Program-made: the position numbers and the translations under genes | The notes under the pieces: generated by a model | The model's input: only the letters and a program-made list of their open reading frames with translations | Told to the model about the DNA's origin: nothing | Databases searched by the model: none | Shown here: positions 36,362 through 49,346 of the stretch, one piece after another | Position numbering within the stretch: the first letter of the stretch is position 1 | How the letters are laid out: every line of letters begins with the position of its first letter | Assembly: GCF_004682045.1 (NCBI RefSeq) | Contig: NZ_QUZT01000003.1 | Location: 62,001-126,000, forward strand | Length of the DNA stretch: 64,000 nt | Source of the DNA: Pseudomonas nabeulensis | Lineage (GTDB): Bacteria > Pseudomonadota > Gammaproteobacteria > Pseudomonadales > Pseudomonadaceae | Direction of reading: 5' to 3'

Positions 36362-36817
36362 TCAGGCCTTGGGCTTTGCGTGTGCCGCCAGCCGTTCCAG
36401 TGCCGCGCGCAAGCCCGGGTCGCTGATGCCGTCGGCGGTGGCCTGGATGGTTTGCGCGGCATTTTCTGACAGATCGATGGTATGGCCCACTGCACCCTGA
36501 TGGACAGTGGGCGGCTGCACCTTGAACTGGATTCGCATCAGGTTGGCAAACTCATCAAATGCCATCAATTGTCGCTGCAGGCGTTTTTGCTGGTAGCGCA
36601 AACGGGTCGCCCAGTGACCATCGGTGACAATTAACAGCAAATTGCCTTCGCGCCAGGACGCTACGTGACAATGCTCACGTGCCGCCGGTTGCAGCTGGCT
36701 TTCAAGCAGGCGTTGCAGATGGCCCAAGCGTTGCGCATGGCCAAAGATGGCTCTGAGCGGCTTGGCTTCGCGAAGCAACACGCCGGGTGCGCGGGCTGTA
36801 AGAGGGCGAAATGCCAT
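36362..36817 (-). CDS. DUF721 / DciA-like protein
   Basis: 151 residues from ATG 36817 (MAFRPLTARAPGVLLREAKP). The N-terminal DciA-like domain has LQRLLESQLQPAAREHCHVA and LLLIVTDGHWATRLRYQQKR, a KH-like fold. DciA proteins help load the replicative helicase DnaB in bacteria lacking DnaC. This gene is next to secA, as the DUF721 gene is in P. aeruginosa. Convergent with the HerA-like gene, 4 bp apart. Confidence 0.75.
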   Translation of the reverse strand: MAFRPLTARAPGVLLREAKPLRAIFGHAQRLGHLQRLLESQLQPAAREHCHVASWREGNLLLIVTDGHWATRLRYQQKRLQRQLMAFDEFANLMRIQFKVQPPTVHQGAVGHTIDLSENAAQTIQATADGISDPGLRAALERLAAHAKPKA

Positions 36818-37122
36818 GGTTAGACACCTTAAGTAACAGAGCGACCATCTTAGCAGAAAGCGCCCACACGCCCCCAGGCAAAGCGTCGACGGCGTTTTAC
36901 CCGTGAAATCAATCGTTAACTTCTGCGCTCCATGGGTTGAAGTTCCAGCAAAAGCCCTTATTTTAAACAAGCCCTCTCACAGCACCATGCCAGCATCGGG
37001 GAACAACGCCACTTTCCTCACCCACGAATCCGGGTAGAATGCGCGTTCGCATGCGGCCGTGAGGGCTGCTCGGGCCACTCACGGTGCGCCCTCCATCCCT
37101 ATGTGTGGAAGAACCTGCCGAT

Positions 37123-39858
<2,736 letters not shown>

Positions 39859-39886
39859 GATTTTTGCCTGACGCTGCAACACCCCG

Positions 39887-39919
39887 CGCCGCGACCGGCC
39901 TGTGCCGTCGCGGCGTTTT
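39887..39919 (+). terminator. Probable terminator of secA
   Basis: Stem CGCCGCGA / TCGCGGCG with a 13-base loop followed by TTTT, about 30 bp past the secA stop. Confidence 0.65.
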
Positions 39920-39982
39920 GCCATTAATTTCACCGTCGATCACGACGGCACAGACATCACCTAATTTTTGAGGAGCGCATTC

Positions 39983-41200
39983 ATGGCTGTTGGTCTTGGT
40001 CCTTTGCCCACATTGCACCCGGTTGCCGGTTTTGAACTCGGTATCGCTTCGGCCGGCATCAAGCGCCCTGGGCGCAAGGATGTGGTGGTGATGCGCTGTG
40101 CCGAAGGTTCGACCGTCGCCGGTGTGTTCACCCTCAACGCGTTTTGCGCTGCTCCCGTCATCCTGGCCAAGCAACGTGTTGCCGGTAACATCCGTTACCT
40201 GCTGACCAACACCGGCAATGCCAACGCCGGCACCGGCGAGCCAGGCCTGGTGGCGGCTGCGCGCACTTGCGCCAAGCTGGCCCAACTGACCGGCGTCGAT
40301 GCCAGCCAAGTGCTGCCGTACTCCACCGGTGTGATCGGTGAGCCACTGCCGGTCGAGAAGATCGAAGGCGCATTGCAGGCCGCGCTGGATGACCTGTCTG
40401 TGGATAACTGGGCGGCGGCCGCCACCGGCATCATGACCACCGACACCCTGCCAAAGGGCGCTAGCCGTCAGTTCGTGCACGACGGTGTGACTGTCACCGT
40501 GACCGGCATCAGCAAGGGCGCGGGCATGATCCGTCCGAACATGGCCACCATGCTCGGCTATATCGCCACCGACGCCAAAGTCTCCCGTGACGTGCTGCAC
40601 AGCCTGATCCTGGACGGTGCCAACAAGTCATTCAACCGCATCACCATCGATGGCGACACCTCGACCAACGACTGCTGCATGCTGGTCGCCACCGGCCAGG
40701 CCAACCTGCCGGAAATCACCTCGGCCAGTGGCCCGCTGTTTTCTGCATTGAAGCAGGCGGTGTTCGACGTGTGCATGGAGGTCGCCCAGGCCATCGTGCG
40801 TGACGGCGAAGGCGCCACCAAGTTTGTCACCGTTGAAGTCAACGGCGGCGGCAATCACCAGGAATGCCTGGACGTGGGCTACACCGTGGCCCACTCGCCA
40901 TTGATCAAGACTGCGCTGTTCGCCTCCGACCCGAACTGGGGTCGCATTCTGGCCGCTGTAGGCCGTGCCGGTGTGCCGGACCTGGACGTGAGCAAGATCG
41001 ACGTGTTCCTTGGCGACGTGTGCATCGCCAGCCGTGGCGCCCGCGCCGAGAGCTACACCGAAGCGCAAGGTTCGGCGGTGATGCAGCAGGAAGAAATCAC
41101 CATTCGTATCGAACTGGGCCGCGGTGAGTGCAGCGAAACCATCTGGACCACTGACCTGTCCCACGAGTACGTGAAGATCAACGCGGAATACCGGACCTAA
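39983..41200 (+). CDS. argJ: Bifunctional ornithine acetyltransferase / N-acetylglutamate synthase
   Basis: Moves the acetyl group from N-acetylornithine to glutamate in the cyclic arginine pathway. 405 residues from ATG 39983, with GAGGAGCG upstream. The autocleavage site is PNMATMLGY with Thr189 as the nucleophile that becomes the beta-chain N-terminus; DGDTSTNDC lies downstream. The Nudix-TMP synthase gene follows by 13 bp. Confidence 0.95.
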   Translation: MAVGLGPLPTLHPVAGFELGIASAGIKRPGRKDVVVMRCAEGSTVAGVFTLNAFCAAPVILAKQRVAGNIRYLLTNTGNANAGTGEPGLVAAARTCAKLAQLTGVDASQVLPYSTGVIGEPLPVEKIEGALQAALDDLSVDNWAAAATGIMTTDTLPKGASRQFVHDGVTVTVTGISKGAGMIRPNMATMLGYIATDAKVSRDVLHSLILDGANKSFNRITIDGDTSTNDCCMLVATGQANLPEITSASGPLFSALKQAVFDVCMEVAQAIVRDGEGATKFVTVEVNGGGNHQECLDVGYTVAHSPLIKTALFASDPNWGRILAAVGRAGVPDLDVSKIDVFLGDVCIASRGARAESYTEAQGSAVMQQEEITIRIELGRGECSETIWTTDLSHEYVKINAEYRT

Positions 41201-41213
41201 GAGGATCAGCGCG

Positions 41214-42158
41214 GTGAAACGAGTGCATGTAGCAGCAGCGGTGATCCGCGGTGTCGACGGCAGGATCCTGCTGGCGCGCCGCGCCGATACCCAGCATCAG
41301 GGCGGCCTTTGGGAGTTTCCCGGTGGCAAGGTGGAGGCCGATGAGTCGGTCGCCGACGCGCTGTCCCGCGAATTGCAGGAAGAGCTGGGCATTCAGGTCA
41401 CCACAGCGCGACCGTTGATCAAGGTGCAACATGACTACCCGGACAAACAGGTATTGCTGGATGTCTGGGAAGTCTCGGCGTTTACCGGCGAGCCCCATGG
41501 TGTTGAAGGGCAGCCCTTGGAGTGGGTTGCCCCGCGGGATCTGATCAACTACGAGTTCCCCGCGGCCAATGCGCCAATCGTTGCCGCTGCGCGCTTGCCT
41601 GCCGAGTACCTGATCACCCCGGGCGAGCTGGAAACGCCGACGCTGCTGCGGGGTATCCAGAAAGCCATTGCCGGCGGTATCAAGCTGGTTCAACTGCGCG
41701 CGCCCAATGGCTACGACCCCAAATACCGCGACCTCGCGGTGGATGCGGTCGGCCTGTGTGCTGGCAAGGCCCAATTGATGCTCAAGGGGCCGTTCGAATG
41801 GTTGGGGGATTTTCCTTCGGCCGGCTGGCACATGACCTCGGCGCAATTGCGCAAATACGCGAGCAAAGGTCGACCGCTGCCCAAGGATCGTTGGTTGGCG
41901 GCTTCGTGCCATAACGCCGAGGAGCTGGCCCTGGCGGAATTGATGGATGTGGATTTCGTCACATTGTCGCCGGTGCAGCCGACCCAGACTCATCCGGATG
42001 CGCAGCCTTTGGGCTGGGAGCAGGCCGCTGAGTTGATCCGTGGTTTCAGCAAACCGGTATTTCTGCTGGGTGGGGTTGGGCCTGCCGAGCGGGAGAAGGC
42101 TTGGGAGGCTGGGGCTCAGGGTGTGGCGGGGATTCGGGCGTTTTGGCCTGAGGTTTGA
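41214..42158 (+). CDS. Nudix hydrolase fused to thiamine-phosphate synthase-like domain
   Basis: 314 residues, GTG start with GAGGA 8 bp upstream. Residues 1-130 are a MutT-type Nudix hydrolase: EFPGGKVEADESVADALSRE then LQEELG completes the Nudix box, and VHVAAAVIRGVDGRILLARR is typical of 8-oxo-dGTP enzymes. Residues 135-314 form a TenI/ThiE-like barrel (GGIKLVQLRAPNGYD, FVTLSPVQPTQTHP, FLLGGVGPAE). This fusion is widespread in pseudomonads; the job of the second half is unsettled. Confidence 0.88.
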   Translation: MKRVHVAAAVIRGVDGRILLARRADTQHQGGLWEFPGGKVEADESVADALSRELQEELGIQVTTARPLIKVQHDYPDKQVLLDVWEVSAFTGEPHGVEGQPLEWVAPRDLINYEFPAANAPIVAAARLPAEYLITPGELETPTLLRGIQKAIAGGIKLVQLRAPNGYDPKYRDLAVDAVGLCAGKAQLMLKGPFEWLGDFPSAGWHMTSAQLRKYASKGRPLPKDRWLAASCHNAEELALAELMDVDFVTLSPVQPTQTHPDAQPLGWEQAAELIRGFSKPVFLLGGVGPAEREKAWEAGAQGVAGIRAFWPEV

Positions 42159-42234
42159 TGGTGTTCTGACTGGCTTCATTGGGGCATAGGTATCTACACA
42201 ACTACCGGACCTGACAAAACCCGAAGCCCTGGCT

Positions 42235-42420
42235 CTGGATTTTGATCTTGATCTTAGGCGCCCCGTTAAACCACGCTGGCCGGAGAGAGGGCACACCGAG
42301 CCTAGGCGAGGTGCCGAGTGGTGGGGCGAGGACCTTTTGCTTACTTTTGGCTGGGCCGGCATTCCGGTCCTTCCAAAAGTGAGCCGCTGTAAGAGCGGAA
42401 CCATAAGCCGCCGTTACGCA
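42235..42420. repeat. Fragment resembling a long dispersed intergenic repeat of P. fluorescens
   Basis: The stretch beginning TTTTGATCTTGATCTTAGG, continuing GGCACACCGAGCCTAGGCG and ending near CCGCTGTAAGAGCGGAACC matches, from memory, a long intergenic repeat common in P. fluorescens genomes. The copy seems shortened in its middle. It has no coding capacity of its own. Confidence 0.5.
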
Positions 42421-42444
42421 AATAACGGATATGTACACCGACAG

Positions 42445-42475
42445 GCCGCTATCGGGGGCAAGCCCCCTCCCACAT
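42445..42475. repeat. Single REP unit, GGGGGCTTGCCCCC family
   Basis: One REP hairpin (ATCGGGGGCAAGCCCCCTCC) without an inverted partner, inside the MITE-like element. Confidence 0.75.
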
Positions 42476-42519
42476 CAGGGCGGTGTACATCCGGTAAGAC
42501 TCGGTCGCATGATAGGCCG

Positions 42520-42546
42520 TCACGGGAGCAAGCTCCCTCGCCACAG
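42520..42546. repeat. Single REP-like unit, GGGAGCAAGCTCCC family
   Basis: CGGGAGCAAGCTCCCTCGCC forms a short hairpin of a different REP class. Only copy seen in the window. Confidence 0.65.
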
Positions 42547-42584
42547 GTCCAGCAGCAATGCTCAAAATTGTGTAGATACCTATG

Positions 42585-42665
42585 CTCATCGGGGGCAAGC
42601 CCCCTCCCACCTTTGATTTGTGAATGCATTCAAAATGTGGGAGGGGGCTTGCCCCCGATGAGGCC
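42585..42665. repeat. REPIN, GGGGGCTTGCCCCC family
   Basis: Inverted REP pair beginning at the right end of the MITE-like element and running to 42665, 22 bp from the end of the adenosyltransferase gene. Confidence 0.85.
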
Positions 42666-42686
42666 CTATCAGTCACTAAATAAGCA

Positions 42687-43265
42687 TCAGTGTGGCTTGG
42701 CTGCGGCCTGCCACAACACCTCAGCCACCCCCTGCCTTTTGGCAATCACCCGCGCCGCCACAAACAGCAAATCCGACAATCGATTGATATACGCCAACCC
42801 AACCCCCTCCAGCGGCTCCACCGCATTCAACTGCTGACACCGCCGCTCCGCACTGCGCGCCAGGCTGCGGCACACGTGGGCTTGGGCAATCAGCGCCGAG
42901 CCACCGGGCAGGATGAAGTTCTCCAGCGGCCCGACTTCTTCATTCCATCGATCAATTGCCGCTTCCAGGCGGTCCACTTCCGCGGCGTTCAGTGCTTTGT
43001 ACACCGGCATCGCCAGCTCACCGCCCAGATCAAACAGGCGATGCTGGCAGGGTGCGAGCACCTCGATGACATCGTTCAGTTCAGGGTATTTGCCGCTCTG
43101 TTCCTCCAGATTGGCCAGTAACAGCCCCAACTGGCTGTTCAGCGTATCGACTTCGCCAATCGCCTCCACCCGTGGATGGTCCTTGGGCACGCGGCGGCCG
43201 TCGCCAAGGCCGGTTTCACCCTTGTCGCCAGTGCGGGTGTAGATCTTCGACAGGCGAAAGCCCAT
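42687..43265 (-). CDS. Cob(I)alamin adenosyltransferase (PduO/ATR type)
   Basis: Transfers the adenosyl group of ATP to cob(I)alamin, giving coenzyme B12. 192 residues from ATG 43265. Motifs: MGFRLSKIYTRTGDKGETGL at the N-terminus (ATP site), VCRSLARSAERRCQQL and YINRLSDLLFVAARV. It starts 2 bp after the histidine kinase stop codon, so it is the last gene of a panE-kinase-ATR operon. Confidence 0.9.
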   Translation of the reverse strand: MGFRLSKIYTRTGDKGETGLGDGRRVPKDHPRVEAIGEVDTLNSQLGLLLANLEEQSGKYPELNDVIEVLAPCQHRLFDLGGELAMPVYKALNAAEVDRLEAAIDRWNEEVGPLENFILPGGSALIAQAHVCRSLARSAERRCQQLNAVEPLEGVGLAYINRLSDLLFVAARVIAKRQGVAEVLWQAAAKPH

Positions 43266-43267
43266 GG

Positions 43268-45304
43268 TCAGTGCTCCAGTTGGGTGAGTTCGTAGGGTGG
43301 CAGTTGGCTGCCAGCCAAGGGCAGGCGCAGTGTGAAGCACGTACCTTGACCGAGGGTGGAATGCACTTCCATCTGGCCCTTGTGGTTGTTGGTGATGATG
43401 AAGTACGACACCGACAGCCCAAGGCCTGTGCCCTGGCCGATTTCCTTGGTGGTGAAGAATGGCTCGAAGGTACGTTTGCGCACGCTTTCGCTCATGCCGA
43501 TGCCGTTGTCTTCCACCTGAATTTCCGCCCACGGCGGGTTGAGGCGCGTACGCAAGATGATGCGCCCCGGCTCGCTGTCGTCTTCACGCAGGTGAATGGC
43601 CTGGGCGGCGTTTTTCAGCAGGTTGAGCAGCACCTGTTCCAGTTCGTTGGCGGTACCTGGTACTGGACCGAGCTGGGGATCGAACTGGCGGACAATGGCC
43701 TGGCCCTTGAAGTCGAAACCGATGGCCAGGTCAAAGTCATTACTGGCGATTTCCACTGCCTGATCAATCAAGGCCGGCAAGTCGCAAGGCGCCATCTGCC
43801 GATTGCTGCGCCGGCTGAAGCTGAGCATATGGGTAACGATCTTCGCCGCCCGCGCTCCGGCCTGTTGGATACCGTCGAGCAATTGAGGCACTTCGCGGCT
43901 TTGCAGGTAATGGTTGACGGTTTCCAGTTCGATGCCCACCTGTTCGGCGTGTTCAAGGTTCTTCGGCAAATCAGGAGACAGGCGGCGGCGGATGTTTTGC
44001 ACGTTGTGCAGGATCGCCCCCAGTGGGTTGTTGATCTCGTGGGCCATGCCAGCGGCAAGCCCGCCAACCGACAGCATCTTCTCCGACTGCACCATCATTT
44101 CTTCGAGGGACAGGCGCTCGGTGATGTCATCGATACGGATCACCACGCCGCGCCCGGCTCCGCCCATCAGCGGGTAGAACGTGAGGGCGTAATGCTTGGG
44201 TTCGTCGTCCTTGAACCAGGTCACGCGCTCGATACGCTCCACGGTGTGTTGCTCGACGGTGGCGCGGATCTGCGGCAGGTACGGCTTGAGCGGCTGGAAC
44301 GCCAGGTAGATGGGCTGGTTCAACGCTTCGTCCAGGCGCGTGCCGGAAAGGGCGCTGGCTTCCTGGTTCCATTGGGTGACGTAAAGCTGCTCATCCAGGG
44401 CGATCAGCGCCGAGGGCATCGAGTCGATGATGCTGTTCAAGTAGTTCTGAAAACCGGTAAGTTTTTTCTCGATCTTGCTGCGCACCTGGACTTCCAGCTC
44501 CAGCTTGCGGTTGGTATGCCGCGTTTCCTCGGCCAGCCCCTGGGCCTGATCGTAGGCCGCCTGGGAATCGTCCCGCGCGCGCTTGAGTTGCTGCTCGCGG
44601 GCTTCAATGCGCGACAGCATGGTGTTGAAGGCTTCGGCGAGGCTGCCGATTTCATCGTGGTTGCCACGACCGGCACGCAGCGCGTAGTTCTCTTCGCGGG
44701 TGACCTGGCGTGACAGTTCTTCCAATTCGTGGATCGGCCGGGTGATCAGGCGTTTGATCTGCCGGGCGATGACCAGCCACAGCAGCACGCTGAAAATCAG
44801 GATGCCCAGGCTGGCGGTCAAGGTGCCGGTATAGAACGCCACTGGCAGTTCGCTGCTGGCCACCAGCAGCAGATGCCCGGATGGTTGGCCGGCGCGGGGC
44901 AGGGTGATGACCTGGTTGCTGCGAAACTCGGTGACGCGCCAGGCCTCGATATGCCGGTAGTTGTCCGGCAGGTGCAGGCGGTCGCCATGTTGCATCTGTG
45001 CCAGGCGATTGCCCTCACCGTCGTACAGGGCGGCGGCGCGCAAGGGCGAATAGCTGGTCAATTCGTTGAGCAATGCGTCGGCCTTGGCCGGCGATTCGAG
45101 GGCCTCGGCGGCGAGGGCCGGGTTGGACACCAGGCGACCGATGGCCTGCAAGGCCTGGGGAGCCATGCTTTCCTGGGAGATCCAGTAGGCGGCGCTGATA
45201 AAGGTGAGGTTGGCCACCAGTAGCACGGTGGTCAACAGCACCAGCAGGGCGGCCAGCAGTTTCTGCCCTACCGGTAGATTTTCTAGACGCTGGCGCAGCG
45301 GCAT
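43268..45304 (-). CDS. PAS-containing sensor histidine kinase (PA4398-like)
   Basis: 678 residues from ATG 45304 (MPLRQRLENLPVGQKLLAAL). Membrane helices lie at about 17-40 and 155-175 around a periplasmic region. HAMP (RPIHELEELSRQV), a coiled coil (about 230-290), PAS (about 300-415), phosphoacceptor box AGMAHEINNPLGAILHNVQN and ATPase motifs NLLKNAAQAI, DNGIGM and GTGLGLSVSYFI follow. Position between panE and the secA-argJ cluster fits PA4398 of P. aeruginosa, linked there to swarming and biofilm. No response regulator is adjacent here. Confidence 0.85.
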   Translation of the reverse strand: MPLRQRLENLPVGQKLLAALLVLLTTVLLVANLTFISAAYWISQESMAPQALQAIGRLVSNPALAAEALESPAKADALLNELTSYSPLRAAALYDGEGNRLAQMQHGDRLHLPDNYRHIEAWRVTEFRSNQVITLPRAGQPSGHLLLVASSELPVAFYTGTLTASLGILIFSVLLWLVIARQIKRLITRPIHELEELSRQVTREENYALRAGRGNHDEIGSLAEAFNTMLSRIEAREQQLKRARDDSQAAYDQAQGLAEETRHTNRKLELEVQVRSKIEKKLTGFQNYLNSIIDSMPSALIALDEQLYVTQWNQEASALSGTRLDEALNQPIYLAFQPLKPYLPQIRATVEQHTVERIERVTWFKDDEPKHYALTFYPLMGGAGRGVVIRIDDITERLSLEEMMVQSEKMLSVGGLAAGMAHEINNPLGAILHNVQNIRRRLSPDLPKNLEHAEQVGIELETVNHYLQSREVPQLLDGIQQAGARAAKIVTHMLSFSRRSNRQMAPCDLPALIDQAVEIASNDFDLAIGFDFKGQAIVRQFDPQLGPVPGTANELEQVLLNLLKNAAQAIHLREDDSEPGRIILRTRLNPPWAEIQVEDNGIGMSESVRKRTFEPFFTTKEIGQGTGLGLSVSYFIITNNHKGQMEVHSTLGQGTCFTLRLPLAGSQLPPYELTQLEH

Positions 45305-45350
45305 CAGGGTTTTCCCAGGTGATAGACAGGCGGGCAGGGTAGCGCGAGGC

Positions 45351-46373
<1,023 letters not shown>

Positions 46374-46391
46374 TTATATTGGAGAAATGAC

Positions 46392-46877
46392 ATGCCTTCG
46401 TTCGACGTGGTATCCGAACTGGACAAACACGAAGTCACCAACGCCGTCGAGAACGCCGTCAAGGAACTGGACCGTCGCTATGACTTGAAAGGCAAGGGCA
46501 GCTTCGAATTCAAGGAAAAGGAGCTGACCGTCAACCTGACCGCTGAAGCCGATTTCCAGCTGGAAGCGATGATCGAGATCCTCAAGCTGTCGCTGGTCAA
46601 GCGCAAGATCGATGCGCAGTGCCTTGAAATCAAGGATGCCTACGCTTCCGGCAAACTGATGAAGCAAGAAGCCGTGCTCAAGGAAGGCATCGACAAGGAG
46701 CTGGCGAAAAAAATCGTCGCTCACATCAAGGATGCCAAGCTGAAAGTCCAGGCCGCCATCCAGGGTGAGCAGGTGCGTGTCACCGGCAAGAAACGTGACG
46801 ATCTGCAAGAGGCCATTGCTGCCCTGCGCGCCAAGACCTTCGACATGCCGCTGCAATTCAATAACTTCCGCGACTGA
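46392..46877 (+). CDS. yajQ: YajQ-family nucleotide-binding protein
   Basis: 161-residue UPF0234 protein, complete: [20 protein letters not shown] at the start and [20 protein letters not shown] near the end. Members bind nucleotides and, in Xanthomonas and P. aeruginosa, c-di-GMP. The target is not evident from neighbours. A stem with a TTCG loop follows. Confidence 0.92.
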   Translation: MPSFDVVSELDKHEVTNAVENAVKELDRRYDLKGKGSFEFKEKELTVNLTAEADFQLEAMIEILKLSLVKRKIDAQCLEIKDAYASGKLMKQEAVLKEGIDKELAKKIVAHIKDAKLKVQAAIQGEQVRVTGKKRDDLQEAIAALRAKTFDMPLQFNNFRD

Positions 46878-46938
46878 TGGCCATTTGGGGAACCTGAGGG
46901 CGTTTTTGGCGTCCCACGCCCCAGAACCAGCGCCTACT

Positions 46939-46969
46939 ATTGGGCCCTTCGGGGCTCAATTGCATTTTT
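46939..46969 (+). terminator. Terminator of yajQ
   Basis: Nine-pair stem ATTGGGCCC / GGGCTCAAT closed by the tetraloop TTCG, followed by GCATTTTT. Confidence 0.7.
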
Positions 46970-47013
46970 GGCCATTTGAAAATACCGAACATCCGCTCGA
47001 CAGGAGAATGTAG

Positions 47014-47856
47014 ATGGATTTGAACGCTGAAGTGGATCACTTGATCACGACCTCCCAGTCGTGGATCCCGATGATCATGGAATATGGCAGCCGCTTTTTG
47101 TTGGCCATCATCACTCTGGCCATCGGTTGGTGGCTGATCAACGTGTTGACCCATCGCGTGGGGCGTTTGCTGGCGCTGCGTAACGCAGACCTGGCGTTGC
47201 AACACTTCGTCACCAGTCTTGCGAACATTGCGCTGAAAGTCATGCTGGTGGTCAACGTGGCTTCGATGATCGGCGTGGCAACCACCTCGTTCGTTGCCGC
47301 GATTGGTGCCGCGACACTGGCTATTGGCCTGGCGTTGCAAGGCAGCCTGGCAAACTTTGCCGGTGGCGTGCTGATTCTGTTGTTCCGCCCGTTCCGCATC
47401 GGTGACTGGATCGAAGCCCAGGGGACTTCCGGCACCGTGGACAGCATCCAGATCTTCCACACGGTGCTGCGCACCGGTGACAACAAGACAGTGATCATTC
47501 CTAACGGCAGCCTGTCCAACGGTCTTATCACCAACACCAACCGTCAGCCGACTCGCAAGGTGGTGTTTGACGTGGGCGTGGACTACGAGGCCGACCTGCA
47601 AAAAGCCCGTGCGGTATTGCTGGAACTGGCGAAAGACCCCCGCGTGTTGGCCGACCCGGCTCCGGCGGCAGTGGTTTCGACCTTGGGTGACAGCTCTATC
47701 ACGGTTTCCCTGCGTTGCTGGACCAAGACGCCGGATTACTGGGACGTTGTGTTTATGTTGAACGAACTTGCACGTGACCGTTTGAAAGAGGCGGGAATTG
47801 ATATTCCGTTTCCGCAACGGGTTATTCGTGTGATGCAGGAAACGGCGCCGAAGTAA
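47014..47856 (+). CDS. mscS: Small-conductance mechanosensitive channel MscS
   Basis: Opens under membrane tension to release solutes on hypo-osmotic shock. 280 residues close to E. coli MscS (286). Three N-terminal helices, the pore helix IGAATLAIGLALQGSLANFA (Gly/Ala-rich TM3), and the beta domain with FRPFRIGDWIEAQG and VIIPNGSLSNGLITN are present. ATG 47014 is preceded by ACAGGAGAATG. Confidence 0.93.
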   Translation: MDLNAEVDHLITTSQSWIPMIMEYGSRFLLAIITLAIGWWLINVLTHRVGRLLALRNADLALQHFVTSLANIALKVMLVVNVASMIGVATTSFVAAIGAATLAIGLALQGSLANFAGGVLILLFRPFRIGDWIEAQGTSGTVDSIQIFHTVLRTGDNKTVIIPNGSLSNGLITNTNRQPTRKVVFDVGVDYEADLQKARAVLLELAKDPRVLADPAPAAVVSTLGDSSITVSLRCWTKTPDYWDVVFMLNELARDRLKEAGIDIPFPQRVIRVMQETAPK

Positions 47857-47962
47857 TAGAAGGCGACTCTGTTGAACTTGGCTGTCAGGTCAGGTTCAAG
47901 CCTACGGGAATAATCTCGTTAGTTAGCTTGCTAGTTATTTTTCAGCTGAAACAATACTGCAA

Positions 47963-48004
47963 TAAAAAAGCCACCGCCTTGCATGCAAGGCGGTGGCTTT
48001 TTGT
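47963..48004. terminator. Bidirectional terminator between mscS and oprD
   Basis: Perfect palindrome AAAGCCACCGCCTTGCA / TGCAAGGCGGTGGCTTT with A-run and T-run on both sides; serves convergent genes. Confidence 0.92.
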
Positions 48005-48047
48005 TTAAGGCCGAAGCCTTAAGTCATCGTTGTAATTGAACCGGCAA

Positions 48048-49346
48048 TTACAAGATGTTCAGCGGGTATTGTGCGATCAGACGCAACTCGTCCAGCGACG
48101 GAGAGTTGTAATACACCGCATCGCTGGAGCGGTAAGTGGCTTGACGCAGGCGCAGGCTGAGATCCTTGGCTGGACCCGACTGAATGACATATTTAGCTTC
48201 GATGTCGCGTTCCCACTCTTTGCCGTTGCTGGTGGTGCCGGTGTTGGCACCGCTACCGCTGATGTAACGCGTCATGAAGCTCAGGCCAGGAATGCCGAAG
48301 GTGGCCATGTTCAGGTCGTAGCGAGCCTGCCAGGATTTTTCGTCTTCAGCGTTGAAGTCGGAACGCGCCACGGAGTTGGCCAGGAATACGGTGCCGCCGC
48401 CGTCGACGCCGTAGCCATAGTCGCCGTCGCCGGTAACTTTCTGGGCTGCCAGGGTGAAGGTATGAGCACCAATGGTGTACGCACCCTGCAGGCTGAACGC
48501 ACGGTTGTCGAGCTTGGTGGTGCCGTCTTTTTCTGCGCGTTGCAGGCCTGCACCATCGCTTTTGGTGTCGTAGATGTTGAAGTCGAACGCCAGGGACTGG
48601 TCATCGCTCAACGCGTGGGTCCAGTTCAGGTTGGCGTAGTATTTGCGCCAGTAGTCTTCGGTTTTCGCGTAGTAAAGACTGCCGGTGAATTCAGGCGTGA
48701 ACGAGTAGACACCACCGACGAAGTCGGTTTTCTTCAGGCCAAGGCTGTCGTGGTAGGTCTGGGCTTGCGAGATGCTGGAAGTAAAGTGACCGCCTTCGAG
48801 CTTGAGGCCTTTGATCTCATTGCTGGTGATCGAAATACCTTGTGGCAGCTCGGGCAGCAGACGGCTGTCATCGGAGGCAAACACAGGCGCGGTGGTGTAT
48901 TGGTCACCGACCTTCAACACCGTATCGGAGATACGGAATTTGATGGCAGCGCCGCCTTTGGAGTAGTCATCCTGGGAACGACCATCAGCGCCTTTCGGGA
49001 ACAGGCCTGTGCCGACGCGACCTTTGCCGCTGTCCAACTTGACGCCCAGCAAACCGATGACATCGACACCGACACCGATGGTGCCTTGTGTGAAGCCCGA
49101 TTGATACAGAGCGTTGAAGCCCAGGCCGGACTCTTCGGAGCGGCTTTGACGCTTGCCGTTGATGATGGTGTAACCATCGCCTGGTTCATTGCGATAGTCA
49201 CGGCTGAAGTACAGCGCACGAGTGTTGATGCTGAAGGTGCTGTCTTCAACAAAGCCCTTGGAATCGTCCTGGGCGGACGCCATTGCGAACTGCGAGGTGC
49301 CTGCTGAAACAGCCAGGGCGATCATGCTCCACTTCATCACGCGCAT
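48048..49346 (-). CDS. oprD: Outer-membrane porin of the OprD family
   Basis: 432 residues from ATG 49346 (AGGAG 9 bp upstream; the longer frame adds non-signal residues). A signal peptide (about 1-26, cut near AMASA) precedes an acidic N-terminus, FVEDSTFSINTRALYFSRDY, and an 18-strand beta-barrel pattern ending YPLNIL. Substrates of the family are basic amino acids, small peptides and aromatic acids. The downstream order HIT-slyX-csp-dps-aspS is that of oprD (PA0958) in P. aeruginosa, so oprD itself is favoured over an opd paralogue. Confidence 0.83.
   Translation of the reverse strand: MRVMKWSMIALAVSAGTSQFAMASAQDDSKGFVEDSTFSINTRALYFSRDYRNEPGDGYTIINGKRQSRSEESGLGFNALYQSGFTQGTIGVGVDVIGLLGVKLDSGKGRVGTGLFPKGADGRSQDDYSKGGAAIKFRISDTVLKVGDQYTTAPVFASDDSRLLPELPQGISITSNEIKGLKLEGGHFTSSISQAQTYHDSLGLKKTDFVGGVYSFTPEFTGSLYYAKTEDYWRKYYANLNWTHALSDDQSLAFDFNIYDTKSDGAGLQRAEKDGTTKLDNRAFSLQGAYTIGAHTFTLAAQKVTGDGDYGYGVDGGGTVFLANSVARSDFNAEDEKSWQARYDLNMATFGIPGLSFMTRYISGSGANTGTTSNGKEWERDIEAKYVIQSGPAKDLSLRLRQATYRSSDAVYYNSPSLDELRLIAQYPLNIL

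Larger units (their letters stand above)
42184..42585. mobile_element. MITE-like element with perfect 18-bp terminal inverted repeats
   Basis: GCATAGGTATCTACACAA at 42184-42201 is repeated exactly inverted at 42568-42585. The element is 402 bp and has no transposase. Directly outside the ends are TCATTGGG (42176-42183) and TCATCGGG (42586-42593), an imperfect 8-bp direct repeat that could be a target duplication. Inside are fragments of other dispersed repeats. Recognised from sequence only, not matched to a named family. Confidence 0.6.
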
